Shown here: piece by piece, positions 39,384 through 47,545 of the stretch | Numbering within the stretch: the stretch's first letter is position 1 | Layout: each line of letters starts with the position of its first letter | Assembly (NCBI GenBank): GCA_022749895.1 | Contig: JAKIWS010000006.1 | Coordinates: 1 to 64,000 of the forward strand | Direction of reading: 5' to 3' | Length of the DNA stretch: 64,000 bases | DNA from: Thermoplasmata archaeon | GTDB lineage: Archaea; Thermoplasmatota; Thermoplasmata; Lutacidiplasmatales; UBA184 | Notes under the pieces: model-generated | Database searches by the model: none | What the model was told of the DNA's origin: nothing | The model's input: the letters and a program-made list of their open reading frames with translations, nothing else | Position numbers and translations under genes: made by a program

Positions 39384-40541
39384 GTGCCGCTGCCGCGTTC
39401 CGAGATGCAGGCCGTGGCCCGCGCGCTGCCGCCCAACCCGGTCGTCGCCGCGATCGGGTCCCATTCCGCGCTGGACATCGCGGACGGCGCTTCGCAGGAG
39501 GGATTCCGGACCCTGGTCCTCGCGCAACAAGGCCGCGAGCGGACCTACGCGAAATATTTCCGGACGCGGCGCGATGCCTCCGGCGCGATACGGCGCGGCT
39601 TCGTCGACGACGTCTGGACGTTCCCGGCGTTCGCGGATGTCGCGCGCCCCGACACCCAGGCCCGGTTGCGCGCCGCGAACGCGCTCATTGTGCCGAACCG
39701 GGCGTTGAGCTCGTACATCCCGCTCGAACGGCTGGAGGACGATTTTCGCGTCCCGATCGTCGGGTCGCGTTCGATGCTCCGGATCGAAGAACGGACGGAG
39801 CGGGACAACTACTACACGCTCCTCGAAGGGGCCGGCGTCCCGACCCCGAAACGGATCGCGTCGCCCGCGGCGATCCACGGGCTCGCGATCGTCAAACTGC
39901 CCCACGCGACGCGCCGGCTCGAGCGGGGGTTCTTCACCGTCGCGTCGGCGGAGGAGTTTCGCACCAAGAGTGAGGTCCTGATCCGCCAGGGGATCGTGAG
40001 GGCCGACGACCTCGCGTCGGCGCGGATCGAGGAGTACATCCTCGGCCCGGTGTTCAACTTCAATTTCTTCCTCTCGCCGCTCGCCGTTCCGGACGAACAG
40101 CTCGAGCTCCTCGGCGTCGACGAGCGGCGGGAGAGCTCGCTCGACGGCGTCGCACGGTTGCCCGCGGCGCAGCAGCTGGAGATCGGCGAAGCGGCGCGGC
40201 TCCCGCGGTACACGGTCGTCGGTCATGGGAGCCTCACCGTGCGAGAATCCGTGCTGGAATCCGTCTTCGACCTCGCCGAGCGGTTCGTCGCGGCGTCGGC
40301 ATCCCGCTATCCGCCCGGCATCCTAGGGCCCTTCACCTTGCAGAGCTGTCTCGACGCGGACGGGTCGCCCGTGATCTTCGACGTCGCCGCACGGATCGGC
40401 GGCGGGACGAACGTCCACCTCGCCTTGGGCCACCCGTACGGCAACGCCCTCTGGCGCGGCCCGATGAGCACGGGCCGCCGCATCGCGATCGAGATCCGGC
40501 GGGCGATCGCCGCCGGGCGGCTGGCGGAGATCGTCACGTGA
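39384..40541 (+). CDS. purP: FAICAR synthetase PurP
   Basis: 385 aa ATP-grasp enzyme that formylates AICAR with formate and ATP, an archaeal alternative to PurH transformylase. Characteristic stretches are AIGSHSALDIADGASQEGFRT split as IGSHSALDIADGA, the region ADDLASARIEEYILGPVFNFNFF read as YILGPVFNFNFF, VDERRESSLDGVARLPA, and the C-terminal IFDVAARIGGGTN. GTG 39384, 17 bases behind the Mo subunit and overlapped by gcvT (GTGA) at the end. The window also contains a complete purH, so the formylation step appears duplicated. Confidence 0.93.
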   Translation: MPLPRSEMQAVARALPPNPVVAAIGSHSALDIADGASQEGFRTLVLAQQGRERTYAKYFRTRRDASGAIRRGFVDDVWTFPAFADVARPDTQARLRAANALIVPNRALSSYIPLERLEDDFRVPIVGSRSMLRIEERTERDNYYTLLEGAGVPTPKRIASPAAIHGLAIVKLPHATRRLERGFFTVASAEEFRTKSEVLIRQGIVRADDLASARIEEYILGPVFNFNFFLSPLAVPDEQLELLGVDERRESSLDGVARLPAAQQLEIGEAARLPRYTVVGHGSLTVRESVLESVFDLAERFVAASASRYPPGILGPFTLQSCLDADGSPVIFDVAARIGGGTNVHLALGHPYGNALWRGPMSTGRRIAIEIRRAIAAGRLAEIVT

Positions 40542-41737
40542 GCGTCACCACCCAGACCCTCGCCGAACCGCCGGTACTCCCGATCCAGCGCACGCGCCTC
40601 CACCCGTTCCACCTGAGGCACGGCGGCCACATGGTGCCCTTCGCCGGCTGGGAGATGCCGTTGTACTATCGGGGCATCCTGGCCGAGCACGCGGCGGTCC
40701 GGACGAACGTCGGTCTGTTCGATGTCTCCCACATGGGCATCGTCACGGTCGACGGGACGAGCGCGGCCGGGCTGCTCGCCCGGCGGACGACCGCGAACAT
40801 CGCCGCGCTCGCCCCCGGGCAGTGCCGGTACGCCTTCTGGCTCTCGGAGGACGGGAAGATCGTCGACGACCTCCTCGTGACGCGCGTCGACGACGGAGCG
40901 GTGCCGGAGCGTCGGCACATCGTCGTGCCGAACGCGAGCCGCTCGACGAGGTTCGTAGAACTGCTGCGGCAGCACCGGCGGCCCGATACGACGGTCACCT
41001 ACCGCAACGGGGCCGTCGCGATCCTGGCCGTGCAGGGGCCCGGGTCGCGGGCGCTTCTCGAAGCCGCCTTCGGTTGGTCGCTCGGCAGCCTCGACTTCTA
41101 CACCGCGCGCTGGTTCCCCCGGAAATCGGACAAGACTCCGCCCTCCACGGGGGTCTTGGGGCCGGCGATCCCGGCGGAGCTCGAACGGGCGGTCTGGGTG
41201 AGCCGGACGGGGTACACGGGCGAGCTCGGGTACGAGCTGTTCGTCGCGGGCGATAACGCGGTCGACCTCGCGGAGAACCTCGTCGGCGCCGGGGCGGTAC
41301 CCTGCGGACTCGGGGCCCGCGACACGTTGCGTCTCGAGAAAGGCTACCTGCTCTCCGGGCAGGATTTTCTCGCCGACCGCACGCCGCTCGAGGCCGGCCA
41401 GGACCGGTTCGTCGACTTCGACCATCCGTTCGTCGGTCGCGAAGCGCTCGAAAAGCAGCAGAAGGACGGTCTCCCCCAGAAGCTCGTCGGGCTCACCGTC
41501 CTCGAGGAGGGCGTCCTGCCGCGGCACGGCACGCCCCTCGTCCGCGACGGGCAACCGGTCGGCGTCGTCACGAGCGGCGGCCTCTCGCCGTCGTTGCACC
41601 ACGGCATCGCGCTCGCGTACCTCGCTCCGGCGCTCGCCACGCCGGGAACGCTCGTCGAGCTCGAGGTTCGGGGTCGGCGCGTCCCGGCGGAAGTGGTGAA
41701 GCTGCCGTTCCTCGCCCGCGCACCGGTCCGCCGGTAA
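40538..41737 (+). CDS. gcvT: Aminomethyltransferase (glycine cleavage T protein)
   Basis: 399 aa. Family motifs are HGGHMVPFAGWEMPLYY, VGLFDVSHMG, VQGPGSRALLE, SRTGYTGELGYELF and LGARDTLRLEKGYLLSG. It transfers the aminomethyl carbon of glycine to tetrahydrofolate, producing methylene-THF and ammonia. GTG 40538 overlaps the purP stop. Lipoyl protein GcvH and GcvP are not in the window. Its presence implies tetrahydrofolate use, consistent with purH, and gives a reason for it to sit beside a formylation enzyme. Confidence 0.94.
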   Translation: MSVTTQTLAEPPVLPIQRTRLHPFHLRHGGHMVPFAGWEMPLYYRGILAEHAAVRTNVGLFDVSHMGIVTVDGTSAAGLLARRTTANIAALAPGQCRYAFWLSEDGKIVDDLLVTRVDDGAVPERRHIVVPNASRSTRFVELLRQHRRPDTTVTYRNGAVAILAVQGPGSRALLEAAFGWSLGSLDFYTARWFPRKSDKTPPSTGVLGPAIPAELERAVWVSRTGYTGELGYELFVAGDNAVDLAENLVGAGAVPCGLGARDTLRLEKGYLLSGQDFLADRTPLEAGQDRFVDFDHPFVGREALEKQQKDGLPQKLVGLTVLEEGVLPRHGTPLVRDGQPVGVVTSGGLSPSLHHGIALAYLAPALATPGTLVELEVRGRRVPAEVVKLPFLARAPVRR

Positions 41738-41743
41738 TATACC
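41733..41743 (+). promoter_or_regulatory. TATA box of the AAA/TPR-nadC operon
   Basis: GGTAATATACC spans the gcvT stop and is centred 29 bp upstream of ATG 41767, so transcription would start at about the ATG; it makes GTG 41755 unlikely. Confidence 0.6.
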
Positions 41744-41766
41744 CTGACCCACCCGTGGCGGGGGGG

Positions 41767-44154
41767 ATGGACGGCGCGGCTCCGACGACGACGCCGTTCG
41801 TCGGCCGCTTGGACCTCCTCGACCAGCTCCGGCGTCGGATCGATGCCGTCCGCGACGGCCAAGGCGGGTTCACGCTTCTGGAGGGCGAGGTCGGCACCGG
41901 GAAGTCGACGCTGGCCCGGGTCCTCGCCGAGGAGTGCCGACAGCGAGGTCTCGACATCCTCGCCGCCCGAAGCTCGCCCACCGCGAACCCCCCGCCGTTC
42001 GACCTCGTCCGCCAGGCACTCGGGTCGGGCGTGGGGGAGATCCTGCAGGACGATGCCGAACTGACCTCCGCCGGCCTCGTCTTCGCGCCGCCGACCCCGG
42101 CCGACGCGATCATGATCGGCTTTGCGCCGCGGGCGGACGCCCCCCTCCTGAGCGGGGGCCACCCGGTGGGAGAGCGGCTGCTCGAGAACCTCGGTGGGCC
42201 GGAGATGACCTCGGAAGGGGGCCGGCGACGGCTGATCGGCAGCCTGACCGACGATCTCCTCGCCCGAGCCCGGCATCGGCCGACCGCGCTCATCCTGGAG
42301 GACATCCACCTGGCCGATGAATCGTCGATCGAATTCCTGGAACTCCTCGCCCCGCAGGTCGGGCCGGCCGCGCTGTGGGTCGTCGCGACGGTTCTCCCCC
42401 AGGCGAGCCTCCCCGGACCCCGTCAAGCGCTCCTCGAGCGGCTCGAACGCGAGGGGCGCGCCGAGCGGGTGATCGTCCGGCCGTTCACCCCGAACGAGGT
42501 CGCGGAGTTCGTGCGCCTCGTCCATCCCGGGCACCCGTTCGAGAACGACGAGATCACGCGCTGGCACTCGCAGACGGGGGGCAACCCGCTCTTCCTCGAT
42601 CAGCTGCTCCGGACGACCGACCACACGGGCCCCGTCGACCCCCACCGTACTCCCGAGAGCGCCGAGCGCCTCTTCCGGGAACTCTCGCACGATGAGCAGA
42701 GGGTCGTCGGCGTCGCGTCCGTGGTCGGCCGGGAGGTCGAGTTTCCCTTGCTGTTGAAGGCGAGCGGGGAAGAGGAGGAACGCCTGACCGAGATCACCGA
42801 CGCGCTCGTGCACCGCGGCGTCTTGCGGGAGCGACCGGGGGAACGCCTCGAGTTCGTCCGGGACGATGTCCGGACGGAGGTCTACCACTCGCTCACCGAT
42901 ACCCGCCGGCGGCTCCTGCATCGGAAGGTCGGGGAGGCGCTGGAGAGCGGGGCCCCGGCCGACGTCGCCACGATCTACGCCCTCGCCCGCCACTTCGCCC
43001 TGGGCCGCGTCGACGACAAGGCCGCGGGTTACAACCGGCTCGCCGCGGATTTCGCGATTCGGGCGTACTCCCCGTCGGTCGCCGTTGAGCACCTCGAACG
43101 CGCCTTCGACGCCCAGCGCCGGGCCGTCCCCCCGGACCCGAGCGCCGAGCTCGAGACCGTGCTCTTGTTCGCGGTCCAGCTCGACCGGGTTGGGGAGCTC
43201 CACCGGGCCGAGGAGCTGCTCACCTCCGCCCTCGAACCGGCGCGCGTCAGCGCCGCGGTCCCCGCCCCCCAGCAGGCGCTCGCCCGGATCTACCTCGCGC
43301 GCATCCTGGTCAACGAAGGACGGCTCGACGATGCGGAGAAGCAGCTCGTCGTCGTCGAGACGCGCGGGACGGACGAAACGCCGGCCGCCGCCCGCATTGC
43401 CGTCGCTCGGCTAAGGGGCGAGATCGAGTACTATCGCGGTCACTACCGGCCCTCGCTGGACTTCCACGACCAGGCGCTCGCGATCGCCCGGTCGATCAAC
43501 GACACCCGGGAGATCGCGCTGGAGGAGGTCCGTCGTGCGAACGTGCTCGGCATGATCCCGGACCGTGTGGACGAGGCGATCGCGACGTACCGTCGGGCGT
43601 CGGAGCTGTTGCTCGCCATCGGGGACCGGGCCGAAGCCGCCTACGCGGAGCTGTTCCTCGGCGTCGTCCTCAGCCAGCACGGGAACAACGACGAGGGTCT
43701 GCTCGCGCTCGCCCGGGCGGCGAAGCATGCGGAAGCGGCCCACGATCCCCGTCGGCTCGGCTGGGCGTTGTTCAACACGGCCGACCTGACCCGGGAGGCC
43801 GGGGACCTAGATGCGGCGGACGCTGCCAACCGGCGCGCGCGCACGATCCTCGAGGGGATTGGCGACCGGTTCGGCCTCTGCCAGACGTACATCATCGCGG
43901 GCAAGATCCTCCTCGCCCGGGGAGACCTCCCCCACGCCGAGATCGAGCTCTTGGAGGCGTACCGACTCGTCCGCGAGCTCAACGCCGGCGCCGACGAACT
44001 CGAGGTGCTGCTCCGCTTGGCCGAGGTCGCCCACGCGAGCGGGGAAACGCCCGCCGCCCGGCGACGCGTGGAGGAGCTCGGGCGGCGGGAGATCACCCGG
44101 CTCCGGCCGGACCTCGCCGACGAGTACGCCCAGCTCAAGGAACGGCTCGGGTGA
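41767..44154 (+). CDS. AAA-ATPase/TPR signalling protein
   Basis: 795 aa. Residues 10-270 form an AAA_16/STAND-type ATPase: FVGRLDLLDQLRRRID, Walker A LLEGEVGTGKSTLA, Walker B ALILEDIHLADESS, and a sensor region QTGGNPLFLDQLL. A winged-helix-like segment follows, then from about 400 a long array of tetratricopeptide helices (AVEHLERAFDAQRR to DEYAQLKERLG). This architecture occurs in MalT/AfsR-like and adenylate-cyclase-linked regulators, but no HTH or cyclase output domain is visible. ATG 41767 is supported by the TATA box. GTGA overlap with nadC at the end indicates translational coupling, a surprising partner. Confidence 0.85.
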   Translation: MDGAAPTTTPFVGRLDLLDQLRRRIDAVRDGQGGFTLLEGEVGTGKSTLARVLAEECRQRGLDILAARSSPTANPPPFDLVRQALGSGVGEILQDDAELTSAGLVFAPPTPADAIMIGFAPRADAPLLSGGHPVGERLLENLGGPEMTSEGGRRRLIGSLTDDLLARARHRPTALILEDIHLADESSIEFLELLAPQVGPAALWVVATVLPQASLPGPRQALLERLEREGRAERVIVRPFTPNEVAEFVRLVHPGHPFENDEITRWHSQTGGNPLFLDQLLRTTDHTGPVDPHRTPESAERLFRELSHDEQRVVGVASVVGREVEFPLLLKASGEEEERLTEITDALVHRGVLRERPGERLEFVRDDVRTEVYHSLTDTRRRLLHRKVGEALESGAPADVATIYALARHFALGRVDDKAAGYNRLAADFAIRAYSPSVAVEHLERAFDAQRRAVPPDPSAELETVLLFAVQLDRVGELHRAEELLTSALEPARVSAAVPAPQQALARIYLARILVNEGRLDDAEKQLVVVETRGTDETPAAARIAVARLRGEIEYYRGHYRPSLDFHDQALAIARSINDTREIALEEVRRANVLGMIPDRVDEAIATYRRASELLLAIGDRAEAAYAELFLGVVLSQHGNNDEGLLALARAAKHAEAAHDPRRLGWALFNTADLTREAGDLDAADAANRRARTILEGIGDRFGLCQTYIIAGKILLARGDLPHAEIELLEAYRLVRELNAGADELEVLLRLAEVAHASGETPAARRRVEELGRREITRLRPDLADEYAQLKERLG

Positions 44155-45047
44155 GCGCGGCCCGACGCGAGGCCCGGGTGCCCGCGGGCATTCCCGGCGC
44201 GATCCGTCGAGCGCTGGCGGAGGACCGGGCCGACCGGGACCGGACCACGCTCGCCCTCTTCCCCCGCCCGCTCCGAGCCCGGGCCGTCGTCGCCGTCCAG
44301 GCCCCCGGGGTGGTCGCGGGGGTCGCGGTGGCGGTGGCCATCGCGCGGGCGCGAGGCCTCACGGTGCAGGCCCTTGCCCGCGACGGCCAGACCGTTTCCC
44401 GCGGCGAGAAAGTTCTCTCGATCGAGGGGGATCTGCGGCGCATCCTCGCCGTGGAGCGGACCTTGCTCAACTATCTCATGCATCTTTCGGGGGTCGCGAC
44501 CGCCACGGCCCGCGCCGTGCGGGCCGCGGGGACGGGGCGCGGAGGTCCGGCCGTCCTGGCGACGCGCAAGACGCTCCCCGGGCTGCGGGACCTCGAAAAG
44601 TGGGCCGTCGTCCTGGGCGGGGGTCGACCGCACCGCCGCGACCTCGCGAGCGGGATTCTCGTGAAGAACAACCACCTCACCGCCACCTCGCTGGAGGAGG
44701 CGATCCGTCGCCTCCGCGCTCGCGGGGGGGCCCGCGCCGACCTCGAGGTCGAGGTCCGATCCGCCGCCCAGGCGCTCCGCGCCGCCCGGGCCGGGGCCTC
44801 GACGTTGCTCCTCGACAACCGTTCGCCCCGCGCGGCGCGCCGCATCGTGGTGGAGCTTGCGCGCGCGGGCCTCCGGGATCGTGTGGCGATCGAACTCTCG
44901 GGAGGGATCACCCCGGCGAACGTGGGCGCGTACCGGCGGGTCGGCGCCGACGCGGTCAGCCTCGGGGCGATCACGCATTCCGCGCCCGCCCTCCCGTTTC
45001 ACGTGACCGTCGATTCTCTGCGGCGGAAGCGCTCCCGGCCGACTTAA
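44151..45047 (+). CDS. nadC: Quinolinate phosphoribosyltransferase
   Basis: 298 aa. The enzyme converts quinolinate and PRPP to nicotinate mononucleotide. Motifs are LLNYLMHLSGVATATA, TRKTLPGLRDLEKWA, ILVKNNHL, the TIM-barrel stretch STLLLDNRSP and the C-terminal ELSGGITPANVGAY. GTG 44151 overlaps the AAA/TPR stop by 4 bases; the stop abuts the nadA start. Together with NadA it makes NAD from a quinolinate precursor; the aspartate-oxidising step (NadB or AspDH) is not in the window. Confidence 0.95.
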   Translation: MSAARREARVPAGIPGAIRRALAEDRADRDRTTLALFPRPLRARAVVAVQAPGVVAGVAVAVAIARARGLTVQALARDGQTVSRGEKVLSIEGDLRRILAVERTLLNYLMHLSGVATATARAVRAAGTGRGGPAVLATRKTLPGLRDLEKWAVVLGGGRPHRRDLASGILVKNNHLTATSLEEAIRRLRARGGARADLEVEVRSAAQALRAARAGASTLLLDNRSPRAARRIVVELARAGLRDRVAIELSGGITPANVGAYRRVGADAVSLGAITHSAPALPFHVTVDSLRRKRSRPT

Positions 45048-45989
45048 GTGCCGGTCCGACGTTCAAACGGTCGGGGGAACGGATTGTCGCTCGAGACGGA
45101 GGTGCAGCAGCTCAAGGAGGAGCGGAACGCGCTCCTCCTCGCGCACAACTACCAGCGACCGGAGGTCCAGGACGTCGCCGATTACGTCGGCGATTCGCTC
45201 TACCTTTCCCGCAAGGCCGTCGACGCCGAAGCGCCGGTGATCTGCTTCGCCGGGGTCCGGTTCATGGCCGAGACCGCGAAGATCCTCAACCCCGGCAAGA
45301 CCGTCCTCCTCCCGGACCTCGCGGCGGGCTGCGGGCTCGCGGACTCGATCACGGCGGAGCAGCTCCGGACGTGGAAGGCGGAGCACCCGGGCGCCGTCGT
45401 CGTGGCGTACATCAACACCTCCGCGGACGTGAAGGCCGAAGCGGACTACTGCTGCACGAGCTCGAACGCCGCCAAGATCGTGAGCTCGATCCCCGCGGAC
45501 CGGGAGATCCTCTTCCTCCCGGATATTTTCCTCGGCGAGCACATCCGCAAGGTCACGGGTCGGACGATGCACCTGTGGATGGGGGATTGCCCCGTCCACG
45601 CGAAGCTCCGTCCGGAGGATCTGGCGCGCGCCCGCGCTGACCACCCCGGGGCGGAGGTGGTGGCCCATCCCGAGTGCGGATGCTCGACCGCCGCGCTCCC
45701 CCACGTCGACCGGATCCTCTCGACCGATGGGATGGTCCGGTTCGCCGAGGAGACCCGGGCGCCGGAGGTCCTCGTCGCGACGGAGGTCGGGATCCTCCAC
45801 CGGATGCGGAGGCTCAACCCCACCACGAAGTTCCTGCCGCTGAGCGAAGGGGCGATCTGCCCGTACATGAAGCAGATCGACCTGACCGACGTGCGCGATT
45901 CCCTCGCCCAGAACCAGTTCCAGATCGAGGTCCCGCCGGCGATCGCGGTCCGGGCCCGGCTCGCCCTCGAGCGGATGATCGCCGCGTGA
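45048..45989 (+). CDS. nadA: Quinolinate synthase A
   Basis: 313 aa. It condenses iminoaspartate with DHAP to quinolinate, using a [4Fe-4S] cluster. Signature stretches are LLLAHNYQRPEVQDVADYVGD split as AHNYQRPEVQ, VVAYINTSADVKA, CTSSNAAKIV, MGDCPVHA, HPECGCS and CPYMKQIDL; cluster Cys are in LAAGCGLAD, HPECGCS and GAICPYMK. GTG 45048 follows the nadC stop directly. TTG 45084 is an alternative that would remove a basic, unconserved N terminus and has a G-rich Shine-Dalgarno-like stretch before it. Second step of the pathway with nadC. Confidence 0.95.
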   Translation: MPVRRSNGRGNGLSLETEVQQLKEERNALLLAHNYQRPEVQDVADYVGDSLYLSRKAVDAEAPVICFAGVRFMAETAKILNPGKTVLLPDLAAGCGLADSITAEQLRTWKAEHPGAVVVAYINTSADVKAEADYCCTSSNAAKIVSSIPADREILFLPDIFLGEHIRKVTGRTMHLWMGDCPVHAKLRPEDLARARADHPGAEVVAHPECGCSTAALPHVDRILSTDGMVRFAEETRAPEVLVATEVGILHRMRRLNPTTKFLPLSEGAICPYMKQIDLTDVRDSLAQNQFQIEVPPAIAVRARLALERMIAA

Positions 45990-45999
45990 GGAGCCCGCC

Positions 46000-46470
46000 C
46001 TACGGGACCAACGGTCCGAAGCCCCGGATCAGGTACTCGTAGGCGACCGCCAGGAGGACCACCCCCGACAGGAAGACGGCGCCGATGGCGCTCCACGACG
46101 GCTTCGTCGGCAGGTAGAAGCTCGTCGAGAGCGGGTTGAGACGGCTCGACAGGAACGACGCTCCGCTCCCGAACAGGACCAGGCCCAAAAGGAACGGGAC
46201 GAGGATGGTGTAGTGGCCGAGGACGGCCCCCAGGAGGAGGAGGACGAACGCGATCGGCACCGCGGCGTGGGATCGGCGCCGCTCGCGCGCCGGACCCGGT
46301 GGGGGCCGGAACGACTGCTCCCGCCGCACGACGGTGGCGGGCCGTTCGGGGTACAAGAAGTCGGGGTTCCACGCGCAAGCGCGGGGGCCGGTTCCGCGCC
46401 CGAGGAAAGGTAGATAGGTCGCGGAGGGCTCTCCCGACCCCGGTCGCTCCTCGGAGAAGAATGTGGCCAC
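46000..46470 (-). CDS. Small membrane protein, unknown function
   Basis: 156 aa. An N-terminal soluble stretch of about 70 residues with two Cys-free Pro-rich parts precedes three hydrophobic segments: VPIAFVLLLLGAVLGHY, LVPFLLGLVLFGSGASFL and AIGAVFLSGVVLLAVAYEYL. No family recognised. GTG 46470. It is divergent from the zinc-finger membrane protein gene with 28 bases between starts, and convergent with nadA. Confidence 0.6.
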   Translation of the reverse strand: MATFFSEERPGSGEPSATYLPFLGRGTGPRACAWNPDFLYPERPATVVRREQSFRPPPGPARERRRSHAAVPIAFVLLLLGAVLGHYTILVPFLLGLVLFGSGASFLSSRLNPLSTSFYLPTKPSWSAIGAVFLSGVVLLAVAYEYLIRGFGPLVP

Positions 46471-46498
46471 GACCGTGGGACGAGCGAGGCTGGGCTCT

Positions 46499-47545
46499 GT
46501 GACCGCCTCCCGCGCGGCCCAGGCGCGCGGGAGCGCGTGGGAACCGGGGTTCGCCCTGGGCGTCGGTTTCCTGCTCCTCGCGCTCGGCGTCGCGCTCTAC
46601 ATCGGCTTCGTTCCGGGGTTCGGCGCCGCGAGCACCCTCTTCGCCGCCGTCCTGGTCGTCTCGGGGGTACTCCTCATCGCGGGCGGGGCCTACGTTCGCT
46701 CCGCCTTGCGGGCGCCCCGGCCGGTCCCATCGGTCGCGGCGACCCCGAGACCCGCGAGCGCTTCGCGGAACCCGGACCCGACGCATCCCGTCGTGGAAGC
46801 GGACGACGACTACGCGGCCCCAAGCGGCTACATCGTTCCGGTCGACCTCGACGACGAGCCTCCGTTCCTCGCGCGCCCCGAGGACGCCACCCGACCGTTC
46901 GCCGCCCGGGCGCGCGGGACCGGAGCCGCCGCCGAGGCCGTGCGGCGGTCGGCGCGCGCCAACGACGAGTACCCGCCGCCGGTCCACCCGATGTCCGGGT
47001 CGATCGCCTTCGCGCCGGTGATCCAGTCGAGCTCACGGGCGCCGGCCCCGCTCCCCGAGGCCGTCGTCGGTCCGGGGATCGAGCCCGGGTCCCCGTTCTC
47101 GGGCGGCCCCGCCTCCCCCCGTCGTACGGAATCACCCCTCGACGACCCGCCCCTTTCGGTCCCACCGCCGCCCCCGACGCGCGCGATCCTCTCGAGCGCC
47201 CGATCGGGCGCGGTCGCGGCGACCCTCGCGCAAGTGCCCCAAGCCCCCGACCGAGCACGGTGGAACGCGGCCAGCAATCGACGGTGCACGAGCTGCGACA
47301 CCGCGATTGCGGCCGACCTGAACGTCCCGCTCTGCTGGGGGTGCGGACGCGTGCTGTGCACGTCGTGCTACTGGCGGAACGGTTCGGGAGTCGCCGCCCA
47401 CCGGTGCCCCGAGTGCGCCGCCCGCGCGGGGTCGGCGGGTGGGGCGACGGGCGGTCCGGTCCCGGGCATCAGCCAGGCCCGTCCCGGCCCGCGGGCGGCT
47501 TCGACCCGGGCCGCGCCGACCACGGACGCGCGTTCGTCACGGTAG
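46499..47545 (+). CDS. Membrane protein with C-terminal zinc-finger
   Basis: 348 aa. Two N-terminal membrane helices (FALGVGFLLLALGVALYIGF and LFAAVLVVSGVLLIAGGAYV), then about 180 residues of low-complexity Pro/Ala/Ser linker, then a cross-brace-like zinc finger: RCTSCDTAI, LCWGCGRVLCTSCYW, HRCPECAA. The arrangement resembles B-box/RING-type or rubredoxin-like ribbons facing the cytosol. Function unknown. GTG 46499 is preferred to GTG 46463, which would overlap the divergent gene. The last 77 bases overlap polX on the other strand, so one of the two C-terminal ends is probably under relaxed constraint. Confidence 0.62.
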   Translation: MTASRAAQARGSAWEPGFALGVGFLLLALGVALYIGFVPGFGAASTLFAAVLVVSGVLLIAGGAYVRSALRAPRPVPSVAATPRPASASRNPDPTHPVVEADDDYAAPSGYIVPVDLDDEPPFLARPEDATRPFAARARGTGAAAEAVRRSARANDEYPPPVHPMSGSIAFAPVIQSSSRAPAPLPEAVVGPGIEPGSPFSGGPASPRRTESPLDDPPLSVPPPPPTRAILSSARSGAVAATLAQVPQAPDRARWNAASNRRCTSCDTAIAADLNVPLCWGCGRVLCTSCYWRNGSGVAAHRCPECAARAGSAGGATGGPVPGISQARPGPRAASTRAAPTTDARSSR

